NCBI GenBank assembly: GCA_028717105.1
Contig: JAQUOM010000037.1
Location: 1-13,400, forward strand
Length of the DNA stretch: 13,400 nucleotides
Reading direction: 5' to 3'
Origin: Candidatus Omnitrophota bacterium
GTDB lineage: Bacteria; Omnitrophota; Gorgyraeia; Velamenicoccales; Velamenicoccaceae
Shown here: positions 1 through 7,088 of the stretch, piece by piece
Position numbering within the stretch: the first letter of the stretch is position 1
How the letters are laid out: each line of letters starts with the position of its first letter
Notes under the pieces: model-generated
Told to the model about the DNA's origin: nothing
Database searches by the model: none
The model's input: only the letters and a program-made list of their open reading frames with translations
Position numbers and translations under genes: made by a program

Positions 1-297
1 CGAAAACGGTTCATAAAAAGAACATGCCTTGCCGCGGCGGAGCTTGACAAAAGTACGGAACCCCTGGGTCGGCGTCAACTGATAAGCCTTATTGGCCGGC
101 AGGAACTCCAGCATCGCTTCGTCCTTTGAACGGATGCCCGCCGAGGCGATGCACTGGCCGCGATTGACATAAAACACCCACATGGGAATGCCGTAAAGCC
201 CTGCGATACCCGGGAAAAAACTCGACCAGGGCTTGGCGCGATTATAATCTTCGATGATAAAATCCCCTGTCTTCTGGAAACGGTAACTTACTGTCAT
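1..297 (-). CDS. N-terminal 99 residues of a cellobiose-phosphorylase-like protein (partial, runs off left edge)
   Basis: Reading leftward from an ATG at 297, an open frame continues without a stop to base 1, so only the N-terminus is in the window. The fragment contains the segments FIIEDYNRAKPWSSFFPGIAG, YGIPMWVFYVNRGQ, LEFLPANKAYQ, GFRTF and SFYEPFS. From memory, these match the start of a large bacterial family annotated as cellobiose phosphorylase (COG3459-like, glycoside phosphorylase relatives). Whether the rest has a phosphorylase domain cannot be seen. An in-frame ATG lies at 318, but AAGGAG at 312-307 sits 9 bases before the ATG at 297, while the upstream ATG has its purine stretch directly abutting it, so I chose 297. 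The gene follows the cyclic-di-GMP enzyme by 90 bases on the same strand. The frame is sure; the family is a moderate-confidence recognition. Confidence 0.6.
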   Translation of the reverse strand, partial: MTVSYRFQKTGDFIIEDYNRAKPWSSFFPGIAGLYGIPMWVFYVNRGQCIASAGIRSKDEAMLEFLPANKAYQLTPTQGFRTFVKLRRGKACSFYEPFS

Positions 298-387
298 CCT
301 CTCAAGCTCCTTCTTCATCCTCTCCAAAATGCCAATAAACAACGGACTTGCCTTGATCCGGCTGAAACAAAAAGATTCCCTGCGAGG

Positions 388-2574
388 TTATTCGACGACT
401 TCGAGGAATACCTTAACGACCTGGGCGTCAAACTGGGTCCCCATCCCCTCTTTGAGGATCTTGATCGCCTCGTCTTTCGAAATGGCTTTATGGTAGGGAC
501 GATCCGATGTCAGCGCTTCATAGACATCGCAAACGGCGATGATCCGCGCGCCGAGCGGGATCTCTTCCCCTTTTAACCCCCTCGGATAACCCCGGCCGTC
601 AAAACGCTCGTGATGGCACAGGATGTAAGGAGCGATATCCCTGAGGAAACCGGCGACCGAAATGATGTCGGCGCCGATCACCGGATGTTTTTTGACGATC
701 TCATATTCTTCAGGCGTGAGTTTTCCCGGTTTTAAGAGGACGGCGTCGGAAATCCCCAGCTTGCCGATATCATGCAGCATGGCGGCCCTGCGGACATTGT
801 CCACTTCCTGTTCGTTCATGCCCATACGGCGGGCGATCTTCTCGGCATATTCAACCATCCTGTCGCAATGTTCCTTCGTCCTGCGGTCCCGCAATTCGAT
901 GCTCTTGGCCAGGGAATAAATGGCTTCCAGGATGCTGCGTTCGCTGCGGACGGCATAAAAAGACAACCTCTGCTTGACGGAATCGATGAAACGCTTCCGG
1001 TCCTCCTCGGGCATCTTGTCGAGCTTGTCTTCGCCGACGCCGATCTCGTGGCCGTAAAGAGCGACCCCGTCGCCCCCGCGTTCCTTGACGCGGTAAATGC
1101 ATTCTTCGCCCGCGTCGATCAATTCTTCGACGGAAAACAAGGGGTCCTCAGGATAGCTGACGACACCCATGCTGCACTTAAGCTTAATGACGTTGTTGAC
1201 GTCTCCAAAACTGCGTGTCCGGAAGAGCTCCAGGATCTTGTTGGTGACCGCCAGGCCGTCGATGCGGTTGGTATCCGGCAGGATGACGGCAAACTCCTCG
1301 CCGCCCCATCGGGCCACGACGTCGTTGGTCCGCAGTTCAGCCTTCAAAAAGCGGGCCACCTGTTTTAAAACCCGATCGCCATACTGATGGCCGTAGCTGT
1401 CGTTGATCGACTTGAAATAATCCAGGTCCATCATGACGATCGTCAACGGCTGCAGCGTCCTCTTGGCACGCTCGAACTCCGACGACAGGCGTTCCCGGAA
1501 ATACCGGAAATTATAGATCTCCGTCAGCGGGTCTTTTAAGGCCAGGCTCTCGAGTTTGTCCTTGATCTCGTTCAACCGGCTTTCCGTTTCCACGCGGTCG
1601 GAAATGTCGACATCCATGCAATACACTTCGATGACCTTGTCGTTATAAAGGATCGGGAACATCGAAGAATAAACCGTGATCTCTTTATTGTTTTTCGTAC
1701 GGGCTTTCCATTCCCGCGGCGGCACCGCACGGCCCGTCTGTTTCATCGTCTCGAAGGCCTCGCGGAATTCCATACGGTCCGATTCCCTGAGGATAAACTC
1801 CTCGACCTTCTTGCCCAGGACTTCATGCTTGGAGTATCCGTACAAAAGCTCGGAGGCGCGGTTCCATTCCAGGATCTTTCCGTCGAGAGAATACCCCTGG
1901 ATCGCGATATTCGGCGTATTCTGGATCACCGCCTCGAAACGCAGGTACGCCGAACACATCTCTTCTTCCATCCACTTGCGCTCGCTGACGTCCATGACGA
2001 TGTATTCGTAATATTTCGGCTCGCCCCTCTCGTTCTTGACGACCTTCGCCGAAACAACGGCCCAGACACCCTTGCCGTTCTTTTTCTTAAGCTGGATTTC
2101 CTTGATCAACGTGCCGCGGCTAAGCAGGAGGTCGCAGAACTTCCGGTATTCATCCTTGGAGATGTGGATGTCGGAGGCCTTGAGCGCAAAAAGCTCTTTT
2201 TCGGAATAATCGATCATCTTTAAAAAGCCGTCATTCGCCTCAATGAATTGGCCGCCGGGCGTCTCCTGGCAGAAACCGACCTCCAGATTCGTGATGGCCG
2301 CGGCCAAGTCTTCTTTTTCCCGATGGAGGATGCGGCGGATGCGCAGCAGATAAATGAAGAAAAAAACAAGGGCAAAACCGAAGGCGAACTGAAGGACCGC
2401 GACCAAAGGAACGGTCTGCGCGTGGATATTCCAGACAAAAGACCAGACAACCTCGTGGTCCTTGCGGTAATGAGGCAAAAAGAAAAAGCTCAACAAGACG
2501 ACGGCGATAAAGAAGGCCGTCAGGACCCTCTTGAGCACATAGATAGCGTTTCTTTTATTGATCCGTAAACTCAT
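388..2574 (-). CDS. Membrane-anchored PAS-PAS-GGDEF-HD-GYP cyclic-di-GMP synthase/phosphodiesterase
   Basis: This 728-residue signalling protein carries both a synthase and a hydrolase domain for cyclic di-GMP. Order seen: membrane helices at about 15-34 and 55-77 with a short loop between; PAS 1 at about 92-200; PAS 2 at about 210-325; a coiled linker; GGDEF domain at about 345-508; HD-GYP domain at about 548-728. The synthase site looks intact: metal residues in DLDYF (383-387) and GGEEF at 424-428. RTND (415-418) lies exactly five residues before GGEEF, the position of the inhibitory I-site. The hydrolase domain has LHDIGK (HD 601-602) and HHERFDGRGYPRGLKG with GYP at 662-664, all typical. 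The small extracytoplasmic loop suggests sensing by the cytoplasmic PAS domains or the membrane. The start lies 3 bases after the stop of the TtcA-like gene and has no visible Shine-Dalgarno, so translation may be coupled. Domain calls are firm; which activity dominates is unknown. Confidence 0.95.
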   Translation of the reverse strand: MSLRINKRNAIYVLKRVLTAFFIAVVLLSFFFLPHYRKDHEVVWSFVWNIHAQTVPLVAVLQFAFGFALVFFFIYLLRIRRILHREKEDLAAAITNLEVGFCQETPGGQFIEANDGFLKMIDYSEKELFALKASDIHISKDEYRKFCDLLLSRGTLIKEIQLKKKNGKGVWAVVSAKVVKNERGEPKYYEYIVMDVSERKWMEEEMCSAYLRFEAVIQNTPNIAIQGYSLDGKILEWNRASELLYGYSKHEVLGKKVEEFILRESDRMEFREAFETMKQTGRAVPPREWKARTKNNKEITVYSSMFPILYNDKVIEVYCMDVDISDRVETESRLNEIKDKLESLALKDPLTEIYNFRYFRERLSSEFERAKRTLQPLTIVMMDLDYFKSINDSYGHQYGDRVLKQVARFLKAELRTNDVVARWGGEEFAVILPDTNRIDGLAVTNKILELFRTRSFGDVNNVIKLKCSMGVVSYPEDPLFSVEELIDAGEECIYRVKERGGDGVALYGHEIGVGEDKLDKMPEEDRKRFIDSVKQRLSFYAVRSERSILEAIYSLAKSIELRDRRTKEHCDRMVEYAEKIARRMGMNEQEVDNVRRAAMLHDIGKLGISDAVLLKPGKLTPEEYEIVKKHPVIGADIISVAGFLRDIAPYILCHHERFDGRGYPRGLKGEEIPLGARIIAVCDVYEALTSDRPYHKAISKDEAIKILKEGMGTQFDAQVVKVFLEVVE

Positions 2575-2577
2575 CGC

Positions 2578-3324
2578 TTATGGTGATAGCAGGTAATCTT
2601 TCTTGATCCTCTGGAGAGAGCGAAAAATATTAGACTTGACTCCCGGCGCCGTCCTCTGAAGCTGGGCAACGATCTTCTTGACGACGGCCCGCTGTGTCCG
2701 CCCGGCGTTAGGACATTCACAGCGCACGACCGGAAAACCCATGAGACGCGTAAAACGGCTGATCTCCCGTTCTTCGATATAGGCCAGGGGCCGGATGATC
2801 CGAAGCTGTCCTCGGAACAGCTCCTGATTCGGCGCCATGGCGCTGATCTCGCCCTCGAAAAAAAGGTTCATCAGGATCGTCTCGACGATGTCGTCCTTGT
2901 GGTGGCCGAGAGCGATCTTGTTGCATCCGTGTTTTTTGGCTTCTTCAAAGAGCACCCGCCGGCGATTCCAGGCACACCAGAAACACGTGGGCGCTTGGCC
3001 GTCTTGCGGCACTACTGTTTTGCGCCGAATATAAAAAGGTATCCCTTGTTCTTCAAAAAACCGCTTCCACGCGCCCTGTCCGGGATCCGCGTACCCTAAA
3101 TCGACATGGAGCGCCAGAAGATCATAACGGATCGGGACAAACGCCTTTCTGTCCCAGAGGATCTTGCAAAGTGCCAAGCTGTCCTTACCGCCGGAGACCC
3201 CCACCAGGACCTTATCGCCGTCCTCGATCATCCCGTAATCGGCGATCGCCCGGCCGACCTTCTTGGAAAGGAACTTCTGGCGCTCTTTCTTCCGGTGGAC
3301 GTCTGTTTTCTTAAAAGCAGGCAC
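2578..3324 (-). CDS. TtcA-like PP-loop ATPase (probable tRNA thiolation enzyme)
   Basis: The 248-residue protein belongs to the adenylating PP-loop family: SGGKDS at 44-49 is the pyrophosphate loop and GHHKDDIVET (140-149) is the second conserved motif. CFWC (C114, C117) plus CEC (C202, C204) give cysteines for an iron-sulfur cluster, as in TtcA, which makes 2-thiocytidine at position 32 of tRNA. E. coli TtcA is longer (about 311 residues) and has CxxC near its third ligand, while this protein has CxC followed by PNAG. I therefore call it TtcA-like and leave the exact substrate open. The start is a GTG with no good Shine-Dalgarno; the N-terminal KVGRAIADYGMIEDGDKV region aligns with the usual TtcA start, which supports it. 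It follows a 131-base spacer full of inverted repeats and is almost fused to the GGDEF gene (3-base gap). Confidence 0.82.
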   Translation of the reverse strand: MPAFKKTDVHRKKERQKFLSKKVGRAIADYGMIEDGDKVLVGVSGGKDSLALCKILWDRKAFVPIRYDLLALHVDLGYADPGQGAWKRFFEEQGIPFYIRRKTVVPQDGQAPTCFWCAWNRRRVLFEEAKKHGCNKIALGHHKDDIVETILMNLFFEGEISAMAPNQELFRGQLRIIRPLAYIEEREISRFTRLMGFPVVRCECPNAGRTQRAVVKKIVAQLQRTAPGVKSNIFRSLQRIKKDYLLSP

Positions 3325-3337
3325 GAGAAAAAATCTA

Positions 3338-3455
3338 CCCCGTTAGAGACCGATCGACGGCGGCCGCCGTCTATAACCAAAACGCCGCCAACGCCGGCGC
3401 GTCTATCACAAGCCAATCCCGTTTGAAAAAAATAAGGCGCCCTCTCTAACGGGAT
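3338..3455. repeat. Composite inverted-repeat spacer with CCCGTTAGAGA ends and a 16-base palindrome
   Basis: This spacer separates the PC4-like and TtcA-like genes. CCCGTTAGAGA at 3339-3349 is repeated as its exact reverse complement at 3443-3453. A nested pair, ATCCCGTT at 3416-3423 and AACGGGAT at 3448-3455, shares the right arm, so two alternative hairpins are possible. Inside is a perfect 16-base palindrome, GACGGCGGCCGCCGTC, at 3356-3371. A related CCCGTTAGA hairpin occurs near 12784. No coding potential is visible. It could be a dispersed palindromic element, an RNA structure within the operon message, or a protein-binding site; nothing in the sequence decides this. Confidence 0.6.
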
Positions 3456-3689
3456 CTATAACAAGTTGTTGGCTTTCAATTCTTTTTCCAGGAGCTCAAC
3501 GGCTTCTTTAAGCTGAGGGAAAAGCTTCACGTTCATGGAAACGCCCTTGGCCGTCGGAACCTTTTCCTGGCCGCCCTGCTTCAAGGCCCAGATCCGCAGA
3601 TCGATCAGGTCGTTACCCTGGTATTGCGTGATAGCGACGCGGATTTCCTGGAATTTGTTCTTTTCAAATGTTTTGACGAGCTTCTCCAT
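3456..3689 (-). CDS. PC4/p15-type single-stranded DNA-binding transcriptional coactivator family protein
   Basis: This is a 77-residue basic protein. The central pattern EIRVAITQYQGNDLIDLRIW, then a glycine-rich turn, then PTAKGVSMNVKLFPQLKEA, fits the PC4/p15 fold: a short curved beta sheet followed by one helix with the family's K-G-[IV]-[ST]-[LM] strand. Eukaryotic PC4 binds single-stranded DNA and melted promoters; the bacterial YdbC-like relatives are small stand-alone proteins that also bind single-stranded DNA. Which nucleic acid this one binds is not visible. A purine stretch (AAAGGAAAGG) lies about 9 bases before the ATG. The gene starts 36 bases after the YnbE-YdbL fusion on the same strand, so it may share that message, but there is no obvious functional link. 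Confidence 0.78.
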   Translation of the reverse strand: MEKLVKTFEKNKFQEIRVAITQYQGNDLIDLRIWALKQGGQEKVPTAKGVSMNVKLFPQLKEAVELLEKELKANNLL

Positions 3690-3725
3690 CGCCCCCTGCC
3701 TTTCCTTTACCCTTCACCGCGGGCT

Positions 3726-4316
3726 TCACCTTCTGCTCCAATGCCCCTGAGCGGACTCAACAGGAGTTCCCTGCGGCGCGTCTGCCTGGATCCTCTGGGC
3801 AAAAATCCGGCCTGTCTCTTCCACGCTGGCCCGGTTCTTTTCTGCCACATAGCTGTAGATGACGGAACGATCCTCGTTCTCTTCATTCATCAAACGGATG
3901 ACGTCTTTATCCGAAAAGCCCGGATCCACAAGCTCGACCTTTCCGGCCCTGTTTTCCCCGAGCACGCCCCTCTGCTCCCAATGCACGAGCTCATCGCGGC
4001 GCACACGACGACGCTCAATGGCACGCAACACATGATCAGGATATCCCGCTTCCTCATCCGTCTGGGCCCACGCCTCTTTCTCGCCTAAAAAGAAAAAGCT
4101 GACCTTCGCTCCCGGCCGGCCTTCCGGTTGCGATGAAATCATATCTTCAATATTCTCAACATCTTGAGCCACATGTTGATAGATATCCACGCGCATTTTA
4201 ACGTCAACCTGGATGGGTTTTTTCGTATCAAGGCTGACGCGCGCGCAACCCATCAAGACAAAAAAAGCCGCCGACCACAACAAGATAGATTTTATGTATT
4301 TTGTATCGCGCATCAT
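3726..4316 (-). CDS. Lipoprotein fusing YnbE-like and YdbL-like (DUF1318) parts
   Basis: This is a 196-residue lipoprotein. Residues 1-24 are a signal peptide ending in the lipobox LMGC (C24). Residues 24-62 (ARVSLDTKKPIQVDVKMRVD, then DVENIEDMI) resemble the tiny E. coli lipoprotein YnbE, with its alternating hydrophobic beta strand followed by a short helix. After a linker, residues about 90-196 resemble the periplasmic protein YdbL (DUF1318): GYPDHVLRAIERRR, a long helical segment with MNEENEDRSVIYSYVAEKN, VEETGRIFAQRI, and a tail ending GHW. In E. coli these are separate genes beside ydbH. The ATG at 4316 overlaps the TGA of the upstream YdbH-like gene as ATGA. A longer frame starts at 4343, but the overlap, the GGAAGGA 11 bases upstream and the signal-peptide fit favour 4316; the adjacent ATG at 4313 is also possible. 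Probable location is the periplasmic side of the outer membrane. Not confirmed by search. Confidence 0.75.
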   Translation of the reverse strand: MMRDTKYIKSILLWSAAFFVLMGCARVSLDTKKPIQVDVKMRVDIYQHVAQDVENIEDMISSQPEGRPGAKVSFFFLGEKEAWAQTDEEAGYPDHVLRAIERRRVRRDELVHWEQRGVLGENRAGKVELVDPGFSDKDVIRLMNEENEDRSVIYSYVAEKNRASVEETGRIFAQRIQADAPQGTPVESAQGHWSRR

Positions 4317-5296
4317 GGTTTTTCGGATCCTTCCCTGTGCCAAAACAATTCCAGGCTGCGACGGCCTGCTTCTCCCTCTAAAACAACATCCATCCTTATG
4401 TCCTGACCCAAGTTGCGTAATTCGACTTTCCCTATATCATAATAGTAATTTTTTAAATTTTCAATCACAATATTTTGACGCCCCGGGTCCGAAACAGCCT
4501 GCCCTAAAAGGGACGGGTCCTTGATCCAGAGCCATCCACCGGAAATGGAATTCAATTCTCCCCGCAAAAGATGCAGGCGGCCGGCCTTCCAAATGACAAC
4601 GGCCTCGCCGTTGAATACCCCGCTCGCATCTAACTTTTTGGCACTTCCCAAAAAAGCCATAACATCTTTTAATTGAACGTCCTTCAGGTGGACGACAAAA
4701 GAATAAATCCCGGGCTCCGACAAACCGCGCGGCGTCTCGATAAAACCCGTAGTCCGCATATGGCCGCCCAGAATTCCGGCTTCGGCGCGCTCAACAAGAA
4801 CAACGTGTTTATTGATTAATACGAAGCTGACAATGTCTTTGACTTCTTTTTGTTGGTACGCCGCCGCATTAATATTCACCCGGACGCCTACATACGGCCA
4901 GGACGGATGTTTCTGCGCCTGCAGGTCCACGCCGCGAACGATGACCGGCCCGAATTGGACGAGTTCAAGACGGATATCCGCCTGGCGCACGGCCAGGAAA
5001 GGATCGCCGATAAGGCCCCACAAAGAGACGCGAACCACGGCAGCATCCCCCCGGAGCTCCCAGCCTGGAAGGGTGCCGCGGGCTTTTTGCACAATGGAAA
5101 AATCACGCAAGACGATCGAGGCGAGGCCAACGCTTACCTCCTGCGCCCTGAATTGCGCATCAGGCACCAACCGATGGATGCGGGCAGAGATCCACCGAGC
5201 GGCCAGGACGTCCTTAAAGAAAAACAAAAAGATAAAAACGACGGCGGGAAGAACGGCAAAAACAACCAGAACTTTTTTCGATTGCAGGGACGGCAC
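4313..5296 (-). CDS. Short YdbH/AsmA-like inner-membrane-anchored protein
   Basis: This is a 327-residue protein. An N-terminal hydrophobic helix (about 9-30), with no clear cleavage site, would anchor it in the inner membrane with the rest in the periplasm. The remainder is rich in alternating beta-strand patterns. Its C-terminal third (SGVFNGEAVVIWKAGRLHLL, a GGWLWI segment, ENLKNYYYDIGKVELR, DVVLEGEAG) resembles the end of E. coli YdbH, where the strand repeats meet YnbE. E. coli YdbH is about 880 residues, so this would be a strongly shortened version. A YdbH role (moving lipids between membranes) is supported by the adjacent YnbE-YdbL-like gene. The start is a GTG 3 bases after the anti-sigma stop; only a weak purine run (AGGGGATCGGA) precedes it and no earlier Met is available in frame. 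The role is inferred from the pairing and pattern, not from a search. Confidence 0.62.
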   Translation of the reverse strand: MPSLQSKKVLVVFAVLPAVVFIFLFFFKDVLAARWISARIHRLVPDAQFRAQEVSVGLASIVLRDFSIVQKARGTLPGWELRGDAAVVRVSLWGLIGDPFLAVRQADIRLELVQFGPVIVRGVDLQAQKHPSWPYVGVRVNINAAAYQQKEVKDIVSFVLINKHVVLVERAEAGILGGHMRTTGFIETPRGLSEPGIYSFVVHLKDVQLKDVMAFLGSAKKLDASGVFNGEAVVIWKAGRLHLLRGELNSISGGWLWIKDPSLLGQAVSDPGRQNIVIENLKNYYYDIGKVELRNLGQDIRMDVVLEGEAGRRSLELFWHREGSEKP

Positions 5297-5299
5297 TGT

Positions 5300-5836
5300 T
5301 TATCCGATCCCCTGGATGGCCGAAGGATCTAAAAGATAGAGCGTTTCAATCTCCGTTGTTATGTCCTCGTCGGCGGCTGCCAGGGCCTGTTCGTCAAACG
5401 CCTCCTCAACGAGCCAGGCCGCGTCGCGGACCACCGCCGCTTCCTGATAGGATTCAGGCATCCATCGCGAAAGCTGCAAGACGGGCGCGGTGCGCATGAC
5501 AACGGCAAACAGGATGACCAGTAACGGAAGAACGGCCAGGGCAGGCTTCCAGAGAGGCGTCAGGATGAAACGGCGCGCCGCGCCCGGCAGGCGATGAGCG
5601 GAGCGCTCGTAGATCTTCGACCAAAGGTCTGCGTCGAACTTTTTCCAGAAAACCTCGCCTTCCTCGTGCGGACGGTAAAGCCCGGAGGCCTCAAGGCCCC
5701 GCCGGATATCACCCAGCTCCCGGCGGCAAACAGGGCAGCCGTCAAGATGGGACGCCAGGCGCTGCGCCTCGCGCTCAGGAAGCCTGCCTTCGGCAAAATC
5801 CAGGAGTTTTTTTCTGAAAAAATAGCACATACCCAT
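5300..5836 (-). CDS. Zinc-finger anti-sigma factor (membrane-spanning)
   Basis: This is a 178-residue protein. The N-terminal domain carries H30-x3-C34-x2-C37 (HLDGCPVC), the zinc-binding signature of anti-sigma ZAS domains that hold ECF sigma factors inactive. One membrane helix at about 98-116 (ALAVLPLLVILFAVVM) separates the cytoplasmic N-terminus from a short, acidic periplasmic C-terminal part that could sense a signal. The ATG has GAGG with a 5-base spacing; another in-frame ATG two codons on is possible. It follows the ECF sigma gene after an 18-base gap, the usual arrangement, and precedes the YdbH-like gene by 3 bases. Release by proteolysis or by a partner such as the repeat protein upstream is possible but not shown by the sequence. 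Confidence 0.9.
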   Translation of the reverse strand: MGMCYFFRKKLLDFAEGRLPEREAQRLASHLDGCPVCRRELGDIRRGLEASGLYRPHEEGEVFWKKFDADLWSKIYERSAHRLPGAARRFILTPLWKPALAVLPLLVILFAVVMRTAPVLQLSRWMPESYQEAAVVRDAAWLVEEAFDEQALAAADEDITTEIETLYLLDPSAIQGIG

Positions 5837-5854
5837 AAGAACCTCTTTTCTGTA

Positions 5855-6448
5855 TCAGCACTCCCGCATATACGGCCCTATGATCCTGCCGATATGACGG
5901 ACGGCCCTGAAAATATGCACCTTGACCGTTGCCGGCCCGCATCCCAGGACCCGCGCCACTTCTTCGATCTTCAATCCCTGGAGGCGATGAAGGGAAAACG
6001 CTTCGCGCTGGCGGTCCGGCAAACCGGCAACCGCTTGACGCAAAATATTCTGCCACTCCTCTTCTTGCGCCAAACGGTCCGGCCGAAGGGTCGCATCCGC
6101 AACCTCCCGGACAGCCCTGTCGTCATCCTCCTCATCCAGAGAATACGAAAAAATCCGGCGAGACCGGACGCGCCGGCGCAACGTATCCCGCGAAAGATTG
6201 ATCAATATCCTGTAAAACCATGTCTTGAATCCCGCCTCTCCCCGAAACCTCGCCAACCCCTCGTAGGCACGCAGGAAACCCTCCTGCAGGATATCCGCGG
6301 CGTCTTCCGCGTTACCGATAAGACTGCAAACAAAACCGTAGGCCTGCCGTTTATACATCTGGACCAGCTCGTCAAAAGCGGCCTTTTCGCCCCCTTGAAA
6401 ACGGCGCACGCACTCCCGGCTTCGTTCAACATCAATAAGGGACATCAT
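5855..6448 (-). CDS. ECF-family RNA polymerase sigma factor
   Basis: This is a 197-residue sigma-70 family factor of the extracytoplasmic-function type, with only regions 2 and 4. Region 2 spans about 23-92: AFDELVQMYKRQAYGFV, EDAADILQEGFLRAYEGL (region 2.2 core helix) and FKTWFYRILINLSRD (promoter melting/-10 contact). An acidic, arginine-rich linker follows. Region 4 spans about 130-187, with LPDRQREAFSLHRLQGLKIEE and the helix-turn-helix ending in VARVLGCGPATVKVHIFRA, which reads the -35 element. The start at 6448 overlaps the end of the DPEK-repeat gene by 17 bases, so translation is probably coupled; the adjacent ATG at 6445 is an equal alternative. A candidate ECF-type promoter at 7089-7112 would allow autoregulation. 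The target genes beyond this operon are unknown. Confidence 0.95.
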   Translation of the reverse strand: MMSLIDVERSRECVRRFQGGEKAAFDELVQMYKRQAYGFVCSLIGNAEDAADILQEGFLRAYEGLARFRGEAGFKTWFYRILINLSRDTLRRRVRSRRIFSYSLDEEDDDRAVREVADATLRPDRLAQEEEWQNILRQAVAGLPDRQREAFSLHRLQGLKIEEVARVLGCGPATVKVHIFRAVRHIGRIIGPYMREC

Positions 6449-7052
6449 CTTCCGCAGTATCCTCTTGCGGCAGCCGGCCGGACGAAGCCTTCCCGCGGCA
6501 GTCGCGGCCCAGACGCTCTTTCAAACGGGGATGGTCCTGAAGAAACCGGCCAAAGGCTTCGGGATCATCCCGGCGCATCTCGTGCAGGCGCTCCAGCTTC
6601 TTCTTGAACGCCATGGCCTTCTCGTACTTTTCAGGGTCTGTTTGCTTCAGGCGGGCCAGACGCTCTTCCACATGGCCCCGGCGCTGATCTACGATCTCAT
6701 TAAACTTATCAGGATCCTCTTTTTTAAGATGCTGCAGGCGCGCCAGTTTAATCTGACGGATCTTTGCAACGGCCTGCCGGTATTTCTCGGGGTCTGTTTC
6801 CTTAAGATATTGAAGCCTTTGGTGCAGGGCCTGACGGCGCTGCTGGACGGCCTGCCGGAATTTTTCAGGGTCTTGCTGCCGTAACCGGGCTGCCCGCTCG
6901 CGAACGTCCCTGACACGGCGCTGTTGCGACGACACCGTCGCCTCCGTCTCCCGGGCGAACGCCGGCCTCACGGAAAACAACCCGGCACACCCGGCTGCCA
7001 GCACCAGGATTCCAACGCATCCTGCGATCGATCGTCCGATATCTCTATTCAT
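6432..7052 (-). CDS. Exported coiled-coil protein with five DPEK-type repeats, first gene of the ECF operon
   Basis: This is a 206-residue protein. The N-terminal hydrophobic segment (about 9-28) followed by RPAFA/RE looks like a signal peptide cut near residue 34; AAGC at 19-22 could instead act as a weak lipobox. The body is highly charged and helical, with a repeated unit of the type RLxxLKxxDPEKYRQAVxxxR: DPEK, DPEK, DPDK, DPEK and DPEA begin at 61, 87, 113, 139 and 163, a period of 26, 26, 26 and 24 residues. The tail is polar. I do not recognise a named family; the helical, exported character recalls periplasmic sensors such as CpxP/Spy or heavy-metal-sensor proteins that accompany ECF systems. 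GGAGG sits 5 bases before the ATG. It overlaps the sigma gene by 17 bases, so the two are surely co-expressed. Confidence 0.85.
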   Translation of the reverse strand: MNRDIGRSIAGCVGILVLAAGCAGLFSVRPAFARETEATVSSQQRRVRDVRERAARLRQQDPEKFRQAVQQRRQALHQRLQYLKETDPEKYRQAVAKIRQIKLARLQHLKKEDPDKFNEIVDQRRGHVEERLARLKQTDPEKYEKAMAFKKKLERLHEMRRDDPEAFGRFLQDHPRLKERLGRDCRGKASSGRLPQEDTAEDDVPY

Positions 7053-7057
7053 GGCAT

Positions 7058-7062
7058 CCTCC
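7058..7062 (-). promoter_or_regulatory. Strong ribosome binding site of the repeat-protein gene
   Basis: GGAGG on the minus strand lies 5 bases before the ATG at 7052. It is one of the best Shine-Dalgarno matches in the window, marks this ATG as the start, and supports a new translational unit downstream of the beta-CASP gene. Confidence 0.7.
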
Positions 7063-7088
7063 CCTTTTGTTTCGCTGCTGATCCTTTA

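Noticed and set aside
3338..3455. CRISPR array or integration site
   Set aside because: The repeats are inverted rather than direct, there are only two arms, and no cas gene, integrase or tRNA is nearby.
4317..4343. Upstream start of the YnbE-YdbL-like lipoprotein at 4343
   Set aside because: The ATGA overlap at 4316 with the YdbH-like stop and the normal signal-peptide length favour the later start.
5594..6607. 337-codon open frame on the plus strand
   Set aside because: It lies antisense to the ECF sigma and anti-sigma genes, shows no domain-like pattern and no ribosome binding site. It is a by-product of GC-rich coding sequence on the other strand.
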